Source of the DNA: Balanoglossus misakiensis
Taxonomy: Eukaryota; Hemichordata
Length of the DNA stretch: 64,000 bases
Assembly (NCBI GenBank): GCA_040954595.2
Contig: CM082585.2
Span: 124,001-188,000 of the forward strand
Direction: 5' to 3'
Shown here: piece after piece, positions 21,775 to 30,955 of the stretch
How positions within the stretch are numbered: the stretch's first letter is position 1
Layout: each line of letters begins with the position of its first letter
Notes under the pieces: model-generated
What the model saw: the letters and a program-made list of their open reading frames with translations, nothing else
The model's database searches: none
Told to the model about the DNA's origin: nothing
Program-made: the position numbers and the translations under genes

Positions 21775-22764
21775 ATGACGGAAAGCGCTGATTATGCCTT
21801 CGTCGAGTGGTGCGAATCAACCGGCATGTCGAAAGACACCATCAGTAAATTAACAGATGAAGCGATCACGACAAAATCAACGCTGAAGTGCTTGGATGAC
21901 AAGGACATTGGCGACATAGGTCTCCCAATCGGCCAACGAAGTATACTGCGTCACGCCCGGAACCAACTGTTAGCGGCAGACCCCCAGAGCAAAACCACAT
22001 TTGAGAAGGAAGACATGGCTGAGGCAAAAAATGTCACGACAAAAGACCTGGCCAAGCTTAAGGAACTGAACGAGATGCTACAGTCGATGGGGGACGATAC
22101 CTTACAAGATCTGATTATCGACCAAAAACCGGCATCTGCAGCCAAGTGTCAGAAAGGTGAGCAGAAAACCAAACCCCTTCTCATCCCAGACTATGTGACA
22201 ACGAAGAAAGGTTCCTTCGATTCTACCGATGAAACCGAACTGATAACTGAAGGCGATACGAAATTAGTGATGCGCACGGCCACGCAACGCCCTAAGCCCG
22301 ATCAGGTGACACTAGCGCAATGGGTGTCAGCTAACGCCAGAATCCTCAAGACATTGATGTCACGTGGTGCTTCGCAGGAGGATGTCTCGGATTACCTTGA
22401 CCACACAATTAACATTGGCGAATATGTGCAGTCATTCAGTACCCCTTCTGTGATGACGTACGACCACGAATACAGGAAAAAACAGGCCACGTCCGATACT
22501 AAATGGGGCACTGTCAACCTCCATTTGTCTCTATACCATCTAGAAAAACGACAGACTTCCCAAAAGATCAAGGTGTCTGGAAAAGGGCGCACTTTCGACA
22601 CCAAAGGAAAACAAATCTGTTTTGATTTCCAGAACCAGAGCAGTTGTAATAGGGCCTCCTGTCGCTACGCGCACGTGTGTATTGAGGAGGGTTGTCAAAA
22701 AGACCATCCACAGTACCGCCATAAAGCTGGGACACCCCACAAAGCCACCAATAATCAGGCCTAG
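21775..22764 (+). CDS. Ngaro-type Gag-like protein, unit 1
   Basis: 329 residues from ATG 21,775. An N-terminal SAM-like helical region (residues about 1-65, starting MTESADYAFVEWCESTG) is followed by a charged middle and a C-terminal CCCH-type zinc-binding segment (CFDFQNQSSC, CRYAHVC, then a CxxxH). Such Gag proteins coat RNA in the particle. It is nearly identical to the unit 2 copy (Arg in place of Cys at two positions). It ends in TAG in the same frame as the pol remnant that follows, which is cut short by the tandem duplication, so this copy is not an autonomous element. Confidence 0.85.
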   Translation: MTESADYAFVEWCESTGMSKDTISKLTDEAITTKSTLKCLDDKDIGDIGLPIGQRSILRHARNQLLAADPQSKTTFEKEDMAEAKNVTTKDLAKLKELNEMLQSMGDDTLQDLIIDQKPASAAKCQKGEQKTKPLLIPDYVTTKKGSFDSTDETELITEGDTKLVMRTATQRPKPDQVTLAQWVSANARILKTLMSRGASQEDVSDYLDHTINIGEYVQSFSTPSVMTYDHEYRKKQATSDTKWGTVNLHLSLYHLEKRQTSQKIKVSGKGRTFDTKGKQICFDFQNQSSCNRASCRYAHVCIEEGCQKDHPQYRHKAGTPHKATNNQA

Positions 22765-23175
22765 GACAAAATCTCCAGCCCTCTGACGGATCGTTTAGCA
22801 ACTTGGGAACACGAACTAGTTTCAGACTTTGACAAGGAATTCTTGATTAACGGTATTAAACATGGCTTTGATATTATTACGCCTGGCATTCCACTCACCA
22901 AAGTGGAAAGGAACAATTACGCATCAGTTAACAAGGCGAGTAGCCGTGCGGCAGTTGAGGACCAAATCCAGCTGGAAATTGCAAGCGGCAACTATATTTG
23001 TGTAGAAACAAAACCGGACATTGTTAGTAGTTTGGGAGCAATCCCCAAAAAAGACTCAAAGAAAATCAGACTTATACATGACTGCAGTCAGCCCAAAGGA
23101 CTTGGTGTTGGCCTCATTGAATATGGGGGTGCAGGTGGCGTAAAATATCTGGTAAACCCTTCCAGTTCATATTGA
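22765..23175 (+). pseudogene. Truncated reverse transcriptase, unit 1
   Basis: This continues the gag frame after TAG 22,762-22,764. It matches the first part of the intact pol at 25,204 up to the residues QPKGLGV, then passes through the duplication junction into about 20 unrelated residues and stops. The RT catalytic motifs, RNase H and recombinase are missing. Confidence 0.9.
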
Positions 23176-23522
23176 TGGAACGTCCCTGCAAACTCTCCAG
23201 GATAATGGTTCTGATCGCATCCCCTCTGTACTGCACGTGGCAAAAGTGTCGAAATTGTCCCTACCCATGCCTCCCCATAACTGAAAACATCCTGTCCCCA
23301 AGGCCCTCCTTCACCCAGACTTGGATCATACCTTGATCGGAAAGTGTTTCTGGGCATGGGTTCAAGGGCATCATTTTCCCAACACCAATAAGAAAGTGTG
23401 GGTTGAATCCCCTCCTTCCCACGAATGCTATGTGATCTGCTGTTGTCATATTCGCCTGCCCTAGGACAAGGAGGGCAACTTCTTTTGGCATTTACCCCAC
23501 GGCTCCTATTGTTACTACTCAT
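23109..23522 (-). pseudogene. Pro/Tyr-rich exon, copy 2 (open frame, 3' end lost)
   Basis: Same frame as 20,508-21,083 from MSSNNRSRG at 23,522, but without the extra base, so it reads through into GTISTLLPRAV and PPAPPYSMRPTP. There it meets the duplication junction and enters pol antisense. It lacks the 3' part and donor. Confidence 0.5.
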
Positions 23523-24066
23523 AAAACTGTCTGATGAATAGTAAGTACGGGGGAATTTTCCGTTTTTGTGTCATACACAACTTTCTTGTGAAACTCTGGT
23601 GTCAACCTAAGGTGGGGCATGTCCCGGGGGCACATCTTTCAACATGTCAGGTGTAACCTTACCAAATTTGTTTCTAAGGGCTACCTTTTCCCTTACCCCT
23701 GGTTAGTTCTCAGGGTCCTAGTGTCACATGTATTGATATACACTTTGTGATTGGAGGTCATCCTGATCGAATCGAAGGCGGCTCGCCAATCAACTCAAGA
23801 ATTAAAGGGACAAAGTCTCTCTCTCGCTGCCATTTTCCCATTAATTATGTTTGTTATCACATGAACTGGCCCATATAGCCACGTGTGTGACATAGAACAT
23901 GGGATATAATGCTTACTTACTTCCAGTATTGCTATTTTCATGTATAAACAAAAATTCAAATGGCTCCATCAATAGAAATTATATTCCGTGGTCAGATAAA
24001 ATCATATGGTCACCATGTTTAATTTCATTGAATGGCTCTGCTCATAGAAAAGCCTCATAATTCATA

Positions 24067-24195
24067 GTGGACAATAACACTCTGTTTTATTGCAATTTAA
24101 ATGGGCGGGTACGAGGTGGCTCTCCCCTAGTCCTGGTACGAGGCTGTGGCAGTCGCCATCTTGCTTAGCATAGCCACGCTTGTTCAACGCAAAAA
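24067..24195 (+). repeat. Split direct repeat A1
   Basis: 129 bp, left terminus of the element, matching A2 (27,951-28,079) with about two differences. It probably contains the promoter, as the gag ATG lies 18 bp downstream. Confidence 0.9.
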
Positions 24196-24213
24196 CAGGC
24201 GCGAAAACGAAAA

Positions 24214-25203
24214 ATGACGGAAAGCGCTGATTATGCCTTCGTCGAGTGGTGCGAATCAACCGGTATGTCGAAAGACACCATCAGTAAATTAACAGATGAA
24301 GCGATCACGACAAAATCAACGCTGAAGTGCTTGGACGACAAGGACATTGGCGACATAGGTCTCCCAATCGGCCAACGAAGTATACTGCGTCACGCCCGGA
24401 ACCAACTGTTAGCGGCAGACCCCCAGAGCAAAACCACATTTGAGAAGGAAGACATGGCTGAGGCAAAAAATGTCACGACAAAAGACCTGGCCAAGCTTAA
24501 GGAACTGAACGAGATGCTACAGTCGATGGGGGACGATACCTTACAAGATCTGATTATCGACCAAAAACCGGCATCTGCAGCCAAGTGTCAGAAAGGTGAG
24601 CAGAAAACCAAACCCCTTCTCATCCCAGACTATGTGACAACGAAGAAAGGTTCCTTCGATTCTACCGATGAAACCGAACTGATAACTGAAGGCGATACGA
24701 AATTAGTGATGCGCACGGCCACGCAACGCCCTAAGCCCGATCAGGTGACACTAGCGCAATGGGTGTCAGCTAACGCCAGAATCCTCAAGACATTGATGTC
24801 ACGTGGTGCTTCGCAGGAGGATGTCTCGGATTACCTTGACCACACAATTAACATTGGCGAATATGTGCAGTCATTCAGTACCCCTTCTGTGATGACGTAC
24901 GACCACGAATACAGGAAAAAACAGGCCACGTCCGATACTAAATGGGGCACTGTCAACCTCCATTTGTCTCTATACCATCTAGAAAAACGACAGACTTCCC
25001 AAAAGATCAAGGTGTCTGGAAAAGGGTGCACTTTCGACACCAAAGGAAAACAAATCTGTTTTGATTTCCAGAACCAGAGCAGTTGTAATAGGGCCTCCTG
25101 TCGCTACGCGCACGTGTGTATTGAGGAGGGTTGTCAAAAAGACCATCCACAGTACTGCCATAAAGCTGGGACACCCCACAAAGCCACCAATAATCAGGCC
25201 TAG
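24214..25203 (+). CDS. Ngaro-type Gag-like protein
   Basis: 329 residues from ATG 24,214, just downstream of A1. The N-terminal region looks SAM-like (residues about 8-65, with a KCLDDKDIGDIGLPIGQR stretch); the middle is charged; the C-terminal region has a CCCH zinc-binding motif (ICFDFQNQSSC to CRYAHVC) and a second Cys/His cluster. Expected role: RNA packaging of the retrotransposon. It ends at TAG 25,201-25,203, and the pol frame continues in the same frame with no ATG for a long way, which points to stop-codon readthrough for Gag-Pol. One difference from unit 1 replaces Arg by Cys near residue 275. Confidence 0.88.
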   Translation: MTESADYAFVEWCESTGMSKDTISKLTDEAITTKSTLKCLDDKDIGDIGLPIGQRSILRHARNQLLAADPQSKTTFEKEDMAEAKNVTTKDLAKLKELNEMLQSMGDDTLQDLIIDQKPASAAKCQKGEQKTKPLLIPDYVTTKKGSFDSTDETELITEGDTKLVMRTATQRPKPDQVTLAQWVSANARILKTLMSRGASQEDVSDYLDHTINIGEYVQSFSTPSVMTYDHEYRKKQATSDTKWGTVNLHLSLYHLEKRQTSQKIKVSGKGCTFDTKGKQICFDFQNQSSCNRASCRYAHVCIEEGCQKDHPQYCHKAGTPHKATNNQA

Positions 25204-26991
25204 GACAAAATCTCCAGCCCTCTGACGGATCGTTTAGCAACTTGGGAACACGAACTAGTTTCAGACTTTGACAAGGAATTCTTGATTAACGGTATTAAAC
25301 ATGGCTTTGATATTATTACGCCTGGCATTCCACTCACCAAAGTGGAAAGGAACAATTACGCATCAGTTAACAAGGCGAGTAACCGTGCGGCAGTTGAGGA
25401 CCAAATCCAGCTGGAAATTGCAAGCGGCAACTATATTTGTGTAGAAACAAAACCGGACATTGTTAGTAGTTTGGGAGCAATCCCCAAAAAAGACTCAAAG
25501 AAAATCAGACTTATACATGACTGCAGTCAGCCCAAAGGACTTGGTGTCAATTCATATGCTACCACTACATCATTCACCTATGAAACTATCGACCACACGG
25601 TATCATTATGTACACCCAACGCCTTCTTGGCAAAAATTGACCTTAAATCTGCCTACCGGTCAGTGCCGATTAGCCTAGACTCCCAGCGAGCAACGGGACT
25701 CAAATACAAATTCTCAGGAAATACAAATTGGACATACATGGCCGACACAAGGCTCCCCTTTGGTGCCGCCAGGAGCCCGGAAATCTTTAGCAGAATTACA
25801 CAAAGTGTCACTCGTATGATGCGTCGCAAGGGATATCAGGCCGTAATAGTATACCTTGACGATTTCTTAATCCTTGCGGAATCACAGCGGGCATGCGAAG
25901 AGGCTTTCAAAGCGCTACTTCACCTCTTGCAGCAGTTGGGGTTTACAATAAATTGGGACAAAGTAGTTCACCCTACGCAGCGTCTCACCTTTCTAGGAGT
26001 ACAGATGGACACAGTCTCGCGGACACTTTCTCTTGACAATAAAAAACTGCAAGAATTGCGTGGTTATTTGCACTCCTGGGACAATAGGAAGCGTGCTACA
26101 AAAAGGGAGCTGCAGAGACTGGTCGGCAAATTAAATTGGGCCTCTCGGGTCATCCGCGGTGGGCGAACTTTCTTGCGGCGTCTGATTGATGTTACTAATA
26201 CTGTAACCCGTCAATCTCATCATGTGCGTCTTAATGCTGAAGCTAAAGCTGACATTAATTGGTGGACAAACCTCTGCGAAACTTTTAACGACACGGCGTT
26301 CTTCATCGATGACACCCCGGTGCCCAGACAGGTTTTTGTCACCGATGCTTGCGACACAGCGGGAGCGGGCGTTTACAGGAGCGACTGGTTTTACAGTCAG
26401 TGGCGAGCGGATTCTCCTATGCTAGCGGAAATGCACATTAATTTGAAGGAACTTTACACGGTCCTACTTGCCTGCAGGCGATGGCACTGCTTTTGGGATA
26501 AGCGGCACATAGTAGTTTACACTGATAACACAACTACTATGTATGTTATAAACTCTGGCACCTCACGCAACAAACAAGCTATGGTATGGCTGCGAGAGAT
26601 CTTTTGGCTCTCAGCTACCAGCAACTTTTATATTACGGCAAGATATGTTAGTACAAACGAGAACTGTGCTGACTCGATCTCTAGGCTACATGAATGCAAA
26701 CACTATTTCAAAGCATTAGAGTACCTTCAGATCCATAGCATTGACCTTGTCAATAACTGGCATTTATACATGTCTTACAACACATATCATTTCCTGCTAC
26801 AGGACTTGTGCAACACCAAATTCAGAAGCTGGATAGCGACATTGCCTCATACAAGGGAGCAGCCTACGCGGAGTCTACAAAGCGTACCTACAGCTCACAA
26901 CGACTGGCCTATCTACGCTTCTGTCTGTATTTCGGACTCCGTCCAGTTCCCTGTACACACCTCACAGTCTGTCGCTATGCGGTATTCTTAG
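25204..26991 (+). CDS. Ngaro-type reverse transcriptase-RNase H (pol)
   Basis: The frame continues directly from gag after one UAG; it first reads DKISSPLTDRLATWEHELV. An RT domain follows: motif A AKIDLKSAYRSV, LPFGAARSP, catalytic YLDDFLIL (about 25,850-25,875) and LGFTINWDKV. RNase H then follows with FVTDACDTAG, the Glu of AEMHINLKEL, VVYTDNTTTMYV and the NCADSISRLH end. These supply the Asp/Glu residues expected for both active sites. The role is copying element RNA into DNA. The last 180 bp overlap the recombinase frame. The TTG at 25,282 is not a convincing start. No disruption is seen. Confidence 0.92.
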   Translation, partial: DKISSPLTDRLATWEHELVSDFDKEFLINGIKHGFDIITPGIPLTKVERNNYASVNKASNRAAVEDQIQLEIASGNYICVETKPDIVSSLGAIPKKDSKKIRLIHDCSQPKGLGVNSYATTTSFTYETIDHTVSLCTPNAFLAKIDLKSAYRSVPISLDSQRATGLKYKFSGNTNWTYMADTRLPFGAARSPEIFSRITQSVTRMMRRKGYQAVIVYLDDFLILAESQRACEEAFKALLHLLQQLGFTINWDKVVHPTQRLTFLGVQMDTVSRTLSLDNKKLQELRGYLHSWDNRKRATKRELQRLVGKLNWASRVIRGGRTFLRRLIDVTNTVTRQSHHVRLNAEAKADINWWTNLCETFNDTAFFIDDTPVPRQVFVTDACDTAGAGVYRSDWFYSQWRADSPMLAEMHINLKELYTVLLACRRWHCFWDKRHIVVYTDNTTTMYVINSGTSRNKQAMVWLREIFWLSATSNFYITARYVSTNENCADSISRLHECKHYFKALEYLQIHSIDLVNNWHLYMSYNTYHFLLQDLCNTKFRSWIATLPHTREQPTRSLQSVPTAHNDWPIYASVCISDSVQFPVHTSQSVAMRYS

Positions 26992-27800
26992 CCCGGACCT
27001 TAAAGCCAACAAGCATCCCAGGCTACCTCATTGTTGTTCGTTTAATACATGCGGAGGCCGGGGCGCCCAACCCACTGGAGGACAACTGGCTCTTGGAAAT
27101 TGTCAAACGCGGCATCGCTCGCACTCATGGAGTACCCCCAAAGCAGAAGTTACCAATTACACCACGTATTCTGGAAGATGTTCATGCTAGGCTTGATCTC
27201 ACCATCCCATTTAACGCGACATTTTGGTGTGCCTGCTTGATCGCCTTCTTCACATTTGCCAGAAAGAGTACTCTGCTCAGCGCAACAGATAGACTGCCTG
27301 CTACAGACAAGTACTTGCGCAGAGATGACTTTGTAATTTGTGATTTTGGTGCAAAGCTGACAATTAGACACACAAAAACTATTCAGTACGGCCAGCGTGT
27401 TTTAACGCTGCCACTCAGTAATGTTCCAAATTCTTGCCTTTGCCCTATCATGGCCTACCAAAATATGGTTAGCCTTTCTCCAGCTCATTCCAGGTCAGCT
27501 CACTTGTTTTCTTATGCTGCTTCCGTGGGTAAACAGGCCCCCCTTTTGCGTACCCTAACCCACTCCAAATTTACAAAGACACATAAATCAGTGTTAAGTG
27601 ATTGCGGTGTCAAACCTGCCGATTACTCTGGTCATTCCTTCCGCAGAGGAGGAGCCACATTTGCCTTTAACCTGGGTATCCCTCCAGTCCTGATCAAATT
27701 GCAGGGCGACTGGAGCTCCAATGCGTACGAACGTTATACAGTTGCTAACGAAGCCACTAAGCTTAAAGTTGCCAAATCCATGGCCCTAGCTATTGCTTAG
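26808..27800 (+). CDS. Tyrosine recombinase of the Ngaro-type element
   Basis: About 330 residues. An N-terminal SAM-like/core-binding region (KRTYSSQRLAYLRFCLYFGL) precedes a catalytic domain with Arg in FARKSTLL, HSFRRGG (His and second Arg) and GDWSSNAYERYT (probable nucleophile is the last Tyr), i.e. the R-HxxR-Y set of tyrosine recombinases. Role: integration of the circular DNA intermediate. The frame is shifted relative to pol, overlaps it by about 180 bp, opens after a TAA near 26,755 and has no early ATG (it is nominally GTG). Expression would need a ribosomal frameshift or splicing; tttcctgctacag at about 26,790-26,802 is a good acceptor. Confidence 0.9.
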   Translation: MQHQIQKLDSDIASYKGAAYAESTKRTYSSQRLAYLRFCLYFGLRPVPCTHLTVCRYAVFLARTLKPTSIPGYLIVVRLIHAEAGAPNPLEDNWLLEIVKRGIARTHGVPPKQKLPITPRILEDVHARLDLTIPFNATFWCACLIAFFTFARKSTLLSATDRLPATDKYLRRDDFVICDFGAKLTIRHTKTIQYGQRVLTLPLSNVPNSCLCPIMAYQNMVSLSPAHSRSAHLFSYAASVGKQAPLLRTLTHSKFTKTHKSVLSDCGVKPADYSGHSFRRGGATFAFNLGIPPVLIKLQGDWSSNAYERYTVANEATKLKVAKSMALAIA

Positions 27801-27835
27801 TTAATGATGAGGGCTGGTAGTCCTGGTGTTTGGGG

Positions 27836-28271
27836 GTTTGGTGTATTTGGCTGTGTAGCCTGTCAATTTGTCATTAAAGGCAGTTGACCTTTGACCCCCA
27901 AACCCAGGATTGTCTTCGTGATTATTGATAGTAGTTAAGCATACATTTAAGTGGACAATAACACTCTGTTTTATTGCAATTTAAATGGGCGGGTACGAGG
28001 TGGCTCTCCCCTAGTCCCGGTACGAGGCTGTGGCAGTCGCCATCTTGCTTAGCATAGCCACACTTGTTCAACGCAAAAAACCCACCCACCCACCCTATTT
28101 GCTGCTTCTTGTTTGTTCTCACTGTTTCTTGTTCAGTATTGATTGTTGTATTTCAAGTTTGGCGTATTTGGCTGTGTAGCCTGTCAATTTGTCATGAAAG
28201 GCAGTTGACCTTTGACCCCCAAACCCAGGATTGTGTTCGTGATTATTGATAGTAGTTAAGTATACATTTAA
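27836..28271 (+). repeat. Right-end split repeats B1-A2-B2
   Basis: B1 (27,836-27,950) and B2 (28,157-28,271) share 115 bp with about five differences (gtatttggctgtgtagcc ... agtatacattta-type ends). Between them A2 (27,951-28,079) repeats the left terminus, and 28,080-28,156 is unique and contains a (CCCA)n stretch. This is the substrate layout for recombinase-mediated circular integration. Confidence 0.9.
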
Positions 28272-28410
28272 AACTAGAACAGCGACCCAAATTTTCATGC
28301 AGATCTTGATTACACTTGTAGCGAAAAACAAAAAAATATACACATTGAAAGAAATGGTGATACTTTGAACTGTATAAATTATTAACCCAAGACAATAAAT
28401 CAAAACTTAC

Positions 28411-28535
28411 TTTGTTCACAAAGGTCATCAGTGTAACAATTCTGACAGAAACATGTGTACAGTTCACATGATCCAGATGTCATCTGGCAAAAACCACTGT
28501 TCAAGCACGGATTGGGATCACATATTGGTTGATTC
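28411..28535 (-). pseudogene. EGF-like exon, frameshifted (copy B)
   Basis: Duplicate of 969-1,092. Acceptor and gtaagt donor are kept. The cysteine pattern CDPNPCLNSGFC to CYTDDLCE is open, but two extra bases just after the start (caatatgtgatcc against caatgcgatcc) put it out of phase with the phase-1 acceptor. The T-run insertion of copy A is absent. Confidence 0.75.
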
Positions 28536-28737
28536 CTGGTTTTCAATACACAAGAAAGTTGGGACGATGAGCAATGGGGCAGAGACTGATCATCAAAAAT
28601 TTGAGACAGGGAATTCCAACAAATGAGATCATTAAGTTAAATATGCAAAGCAAATCAGAAAAGAGAATCAAAAGATTTTCTCCGAAGGACACCTTGCAAA
28701 TTCATGATTGGAAAGACACTGCAGTCACATGTATATT

Positions 28738-29990
28738 GTAGTGTCCAAACACTAGTGAGCATCTATACTTTATACATTCTGTAAAATGACGTAATGCAAC
28801 ATTCGGGTCATTATGAATAAATTGCATGAACGAGGCTAGGCACTCTCACTCTTACATGCCGGACTTGGTGTCTCGTGTTGTCATTATTGCCCACCCACGA
28901 ATCTATATTTGGCGACGAGGACGGAGAACATGGAGAATCAGCTAGCCAGCAATGCCGAGTTTTCCTGTTCATTCAGACCCGACAACCACCAGTACGAGAT
29001 GGAAAAAGTACATGGCTAGAGTAGAAAACGCATTTGTCGCATTCAACATTACAGATGACAAGCGACAACATGCACTGCTATTGCACTGGGCAGGTCAGGA
29101 AGTTTCCGACATCTTTGATACTCTACCAGATACAGGAACGAGCTGTGAAACAGCCAAATTAAAGCTTACGTCGTACTTCTCACCCAAACAGAACATTGAA
29201 TACGAACGATTCATCTTCAGAGACACCATACAAAACAACGGCGAATCGATTGATGCCTATCACACTTGTTTGCAACGCCTAGCAGAAACATATGTGACTT
29301 CACCAATAAGGATCAAGAGGTCAAATCACAAATCATACGAGGATTCACATCAGCCCGTCTCAGACGTCGTGCTCTTCGGGAGGAGACGACACTAGAGAAT
29401 CTACTGAGTACAGCCCGTTCGTTTGAGGTATCAGAGGTTCAGGCTAGTGGGATTGAGGAGAAAACCCAAAATAATGGTGCAGATATGGCATCTGTGAATG
29501 CGGTCAGAAAACAGCGCCATCAACGCCCGAAACCAAATAAACAAAAGAGAGCTCATCAGCAGCCAGCGAAAGGACCGTCCACTTGTTATTATTGTGGTGG
29601 CACCTATCCACATGACTCAGTATGTCCAGCTAAAGGCAAGTCATGCAGGAAGTGTGGCAAACCTCACCATTTTTCCAAATGCTGCCGATCAAGAGGCAAG
29701 GCAAATAGGGTAGACAAGGATGAAACTGTCAAAGGTGTGCATAAAGTGGAAGACAGCTCGGGAGATGAATACTGCTTCACTGTACAACAATCGAATGGCA
29801 GGAGGCCTCGAGTAATAGTGCAGATAGAACAAACAGCAGTTGCATCACTGATCGACCCTGGTTCTACAATAAACATGATGAGTGTAAACACATACAACAA
29901 CCTAAGAACAAACCCAGGTGGCAAACAGAAAGCCCGTTTTACCACTGCCAGCAGTGCATTATTGAGTATTTTAGCATCGCTGGATTGAGC
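28738..29990 (+). mobile_element. Ty3/gypsy remnant: 5' LTR, gag, start of protease (copy B)
   Basis: Duplicate of 1,294-2,460. The LTR is about 28,738-28,907, followed by TTTGGCGACGAGG. Gag runs in two frames (28,952-29,395 and 29,266-29,988), joined by a frameshift near 29,300 shared with copy A. Two zinc knuckles (CYYC..., CRKCGKPHHF...) and a protease start with DPGST follow, then coding ends. It has 28 bp missing from copy A. No RT, integrase or 3' LTR. Confidence 0.82.
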
Positions 29991-30426
29991 TCTCGACCAA
30001 TCAGAATTGCGGACTGTAGCATGATATAATATAATTGAGAATAAATCTCACGACAAGTGTACAGTTTGACAATGTACACAGATAATCCGTTTCAACAATG
30101 TTTCCTTTGTAGTCTGAATAAAACTGCACACTTTGCAAGTTTTCAACTTCAAAACACTATGGCTATTACAGAGACAAAGCTGCTAATATACAGTGTATAC
30201 CTGTCATTTTTGTTTGTGGTGAGATTTTCATTGGCACAGTCGCACAGATCTCACACAAGAGGAAATTACACTTTCTGTTGAATTCACTGCATCCTGCTAA
30301 CTTTAAGTCATATATATATCCACTGAAACATTAAGTTATTGAATTTTCCATCACAGTATTCTGTTTTATATACATGTATAGCAGTCCCACACATATTGAT
30401 TAATTAGACAAAAGAAACTGACTTAC

Positions 30427-30543
30427 AATTTTCACAGCACTCCCCAGTATAGCATCCTTGGCAGGTGCACGTCAATGCCACACACAAGGTTAGGGTTGGC
30501 AAGTGCCGCCATTTTGACATGGGTTGTTAGCACTGATCAATTC
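30427..30543 (-). pseudogene. EGF-like exon, disabled (copy B)
   Basis: Duplicate of 2,954-3,070 with the same broken cysteine spacing and stop in the 5' half, but a better donor (gtaagt). The 3' half is an open CTCQGCYTGECCE-type signature, with Cys for the Arg of copy A. Confidence 0.75.
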
Positions 30544-30955
30544 CTACGCATGACAGAAAAATGAAGAATTAGGCTATGGGCCGGACCTGCCTATCGTTTC
30601 AAAATGCACTCTGTATATTAGGGTCTATTTCTTTTACATAAAAAGCAAGTCTTCTTGCATTAATATGATAAAAGAAAAAAAACTTCAACTTAAATATTGC
30701 GTCCTCAGAGGTAATATCGAGCCCTAAAAATCAGGTATGCTAATGCGGTAAAAGGTCGCGCAGTTCTCCTTATAACAAGCGATCTGATTGGTGGTTACGT
30801 GACTGGACCAATCACAGAATGCGTTATGTCACTCAGCAATTACACACACAGGGCAAACTGTCAGGCAGCTACATGTATACTAGTATACATGTTACAGAAG
30901 ATTAAACATAATTTTTGGTGAGGAAAGTTTGAGCAGACTAGTCCATTCAATGTAA

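Larger units (their letters stand above)
20669..25547. repeat. Tandem duplication of 2.44 kb (two units)
   Basis: Unit 1 is 20,669-23,108 (2,440 bp) and unit 2 is 23,109-25,547 (2,439 bp). They differ by about ten substitutions and one indel. The junction shares GGTGT with the sequence before unit 1, consistent with microhomology-mediated duplication. Each unit contains the Pro/Tyr-rich exon, a partial MITE, the left split repeat A1, gag and the first part of pol; only unit 2 continues into complete pol. Confidence 0.93.
24067..28271 (+). mobile_element. Ngaro/DIRS-superfamily tyrosine-recombinase retrotransposon
   Basis: A complete element of 4.2 kb: left repeat A1 (24,067-24,195), Gag (24,214-25,203), RT-RNase H (25,204-26,991), tyrosine recombinase (to 27,800), then B1 (27,836-27,950), A2 (27,951-28,079) and B2 (28,157-28,271). 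The A1 ... B1-A2-B2 arrangement of split direct repeats and the absence of a methyltransferase domain fit the Ngaro/PAT type rather than DIRS proper. Elements of this superfamily integrate through the recombinase and make no target-site duplication, and none is seen. All frames are open, so it may be recent or active. Confidence 0.9.

Noticed and set aside
22392-22801. Minus-strand ORFs antisense to gag (also at 24,831-25,240)
   Set aside because: Shadows of the gag frame. Repetition in both units reflects the tandem duplication only.
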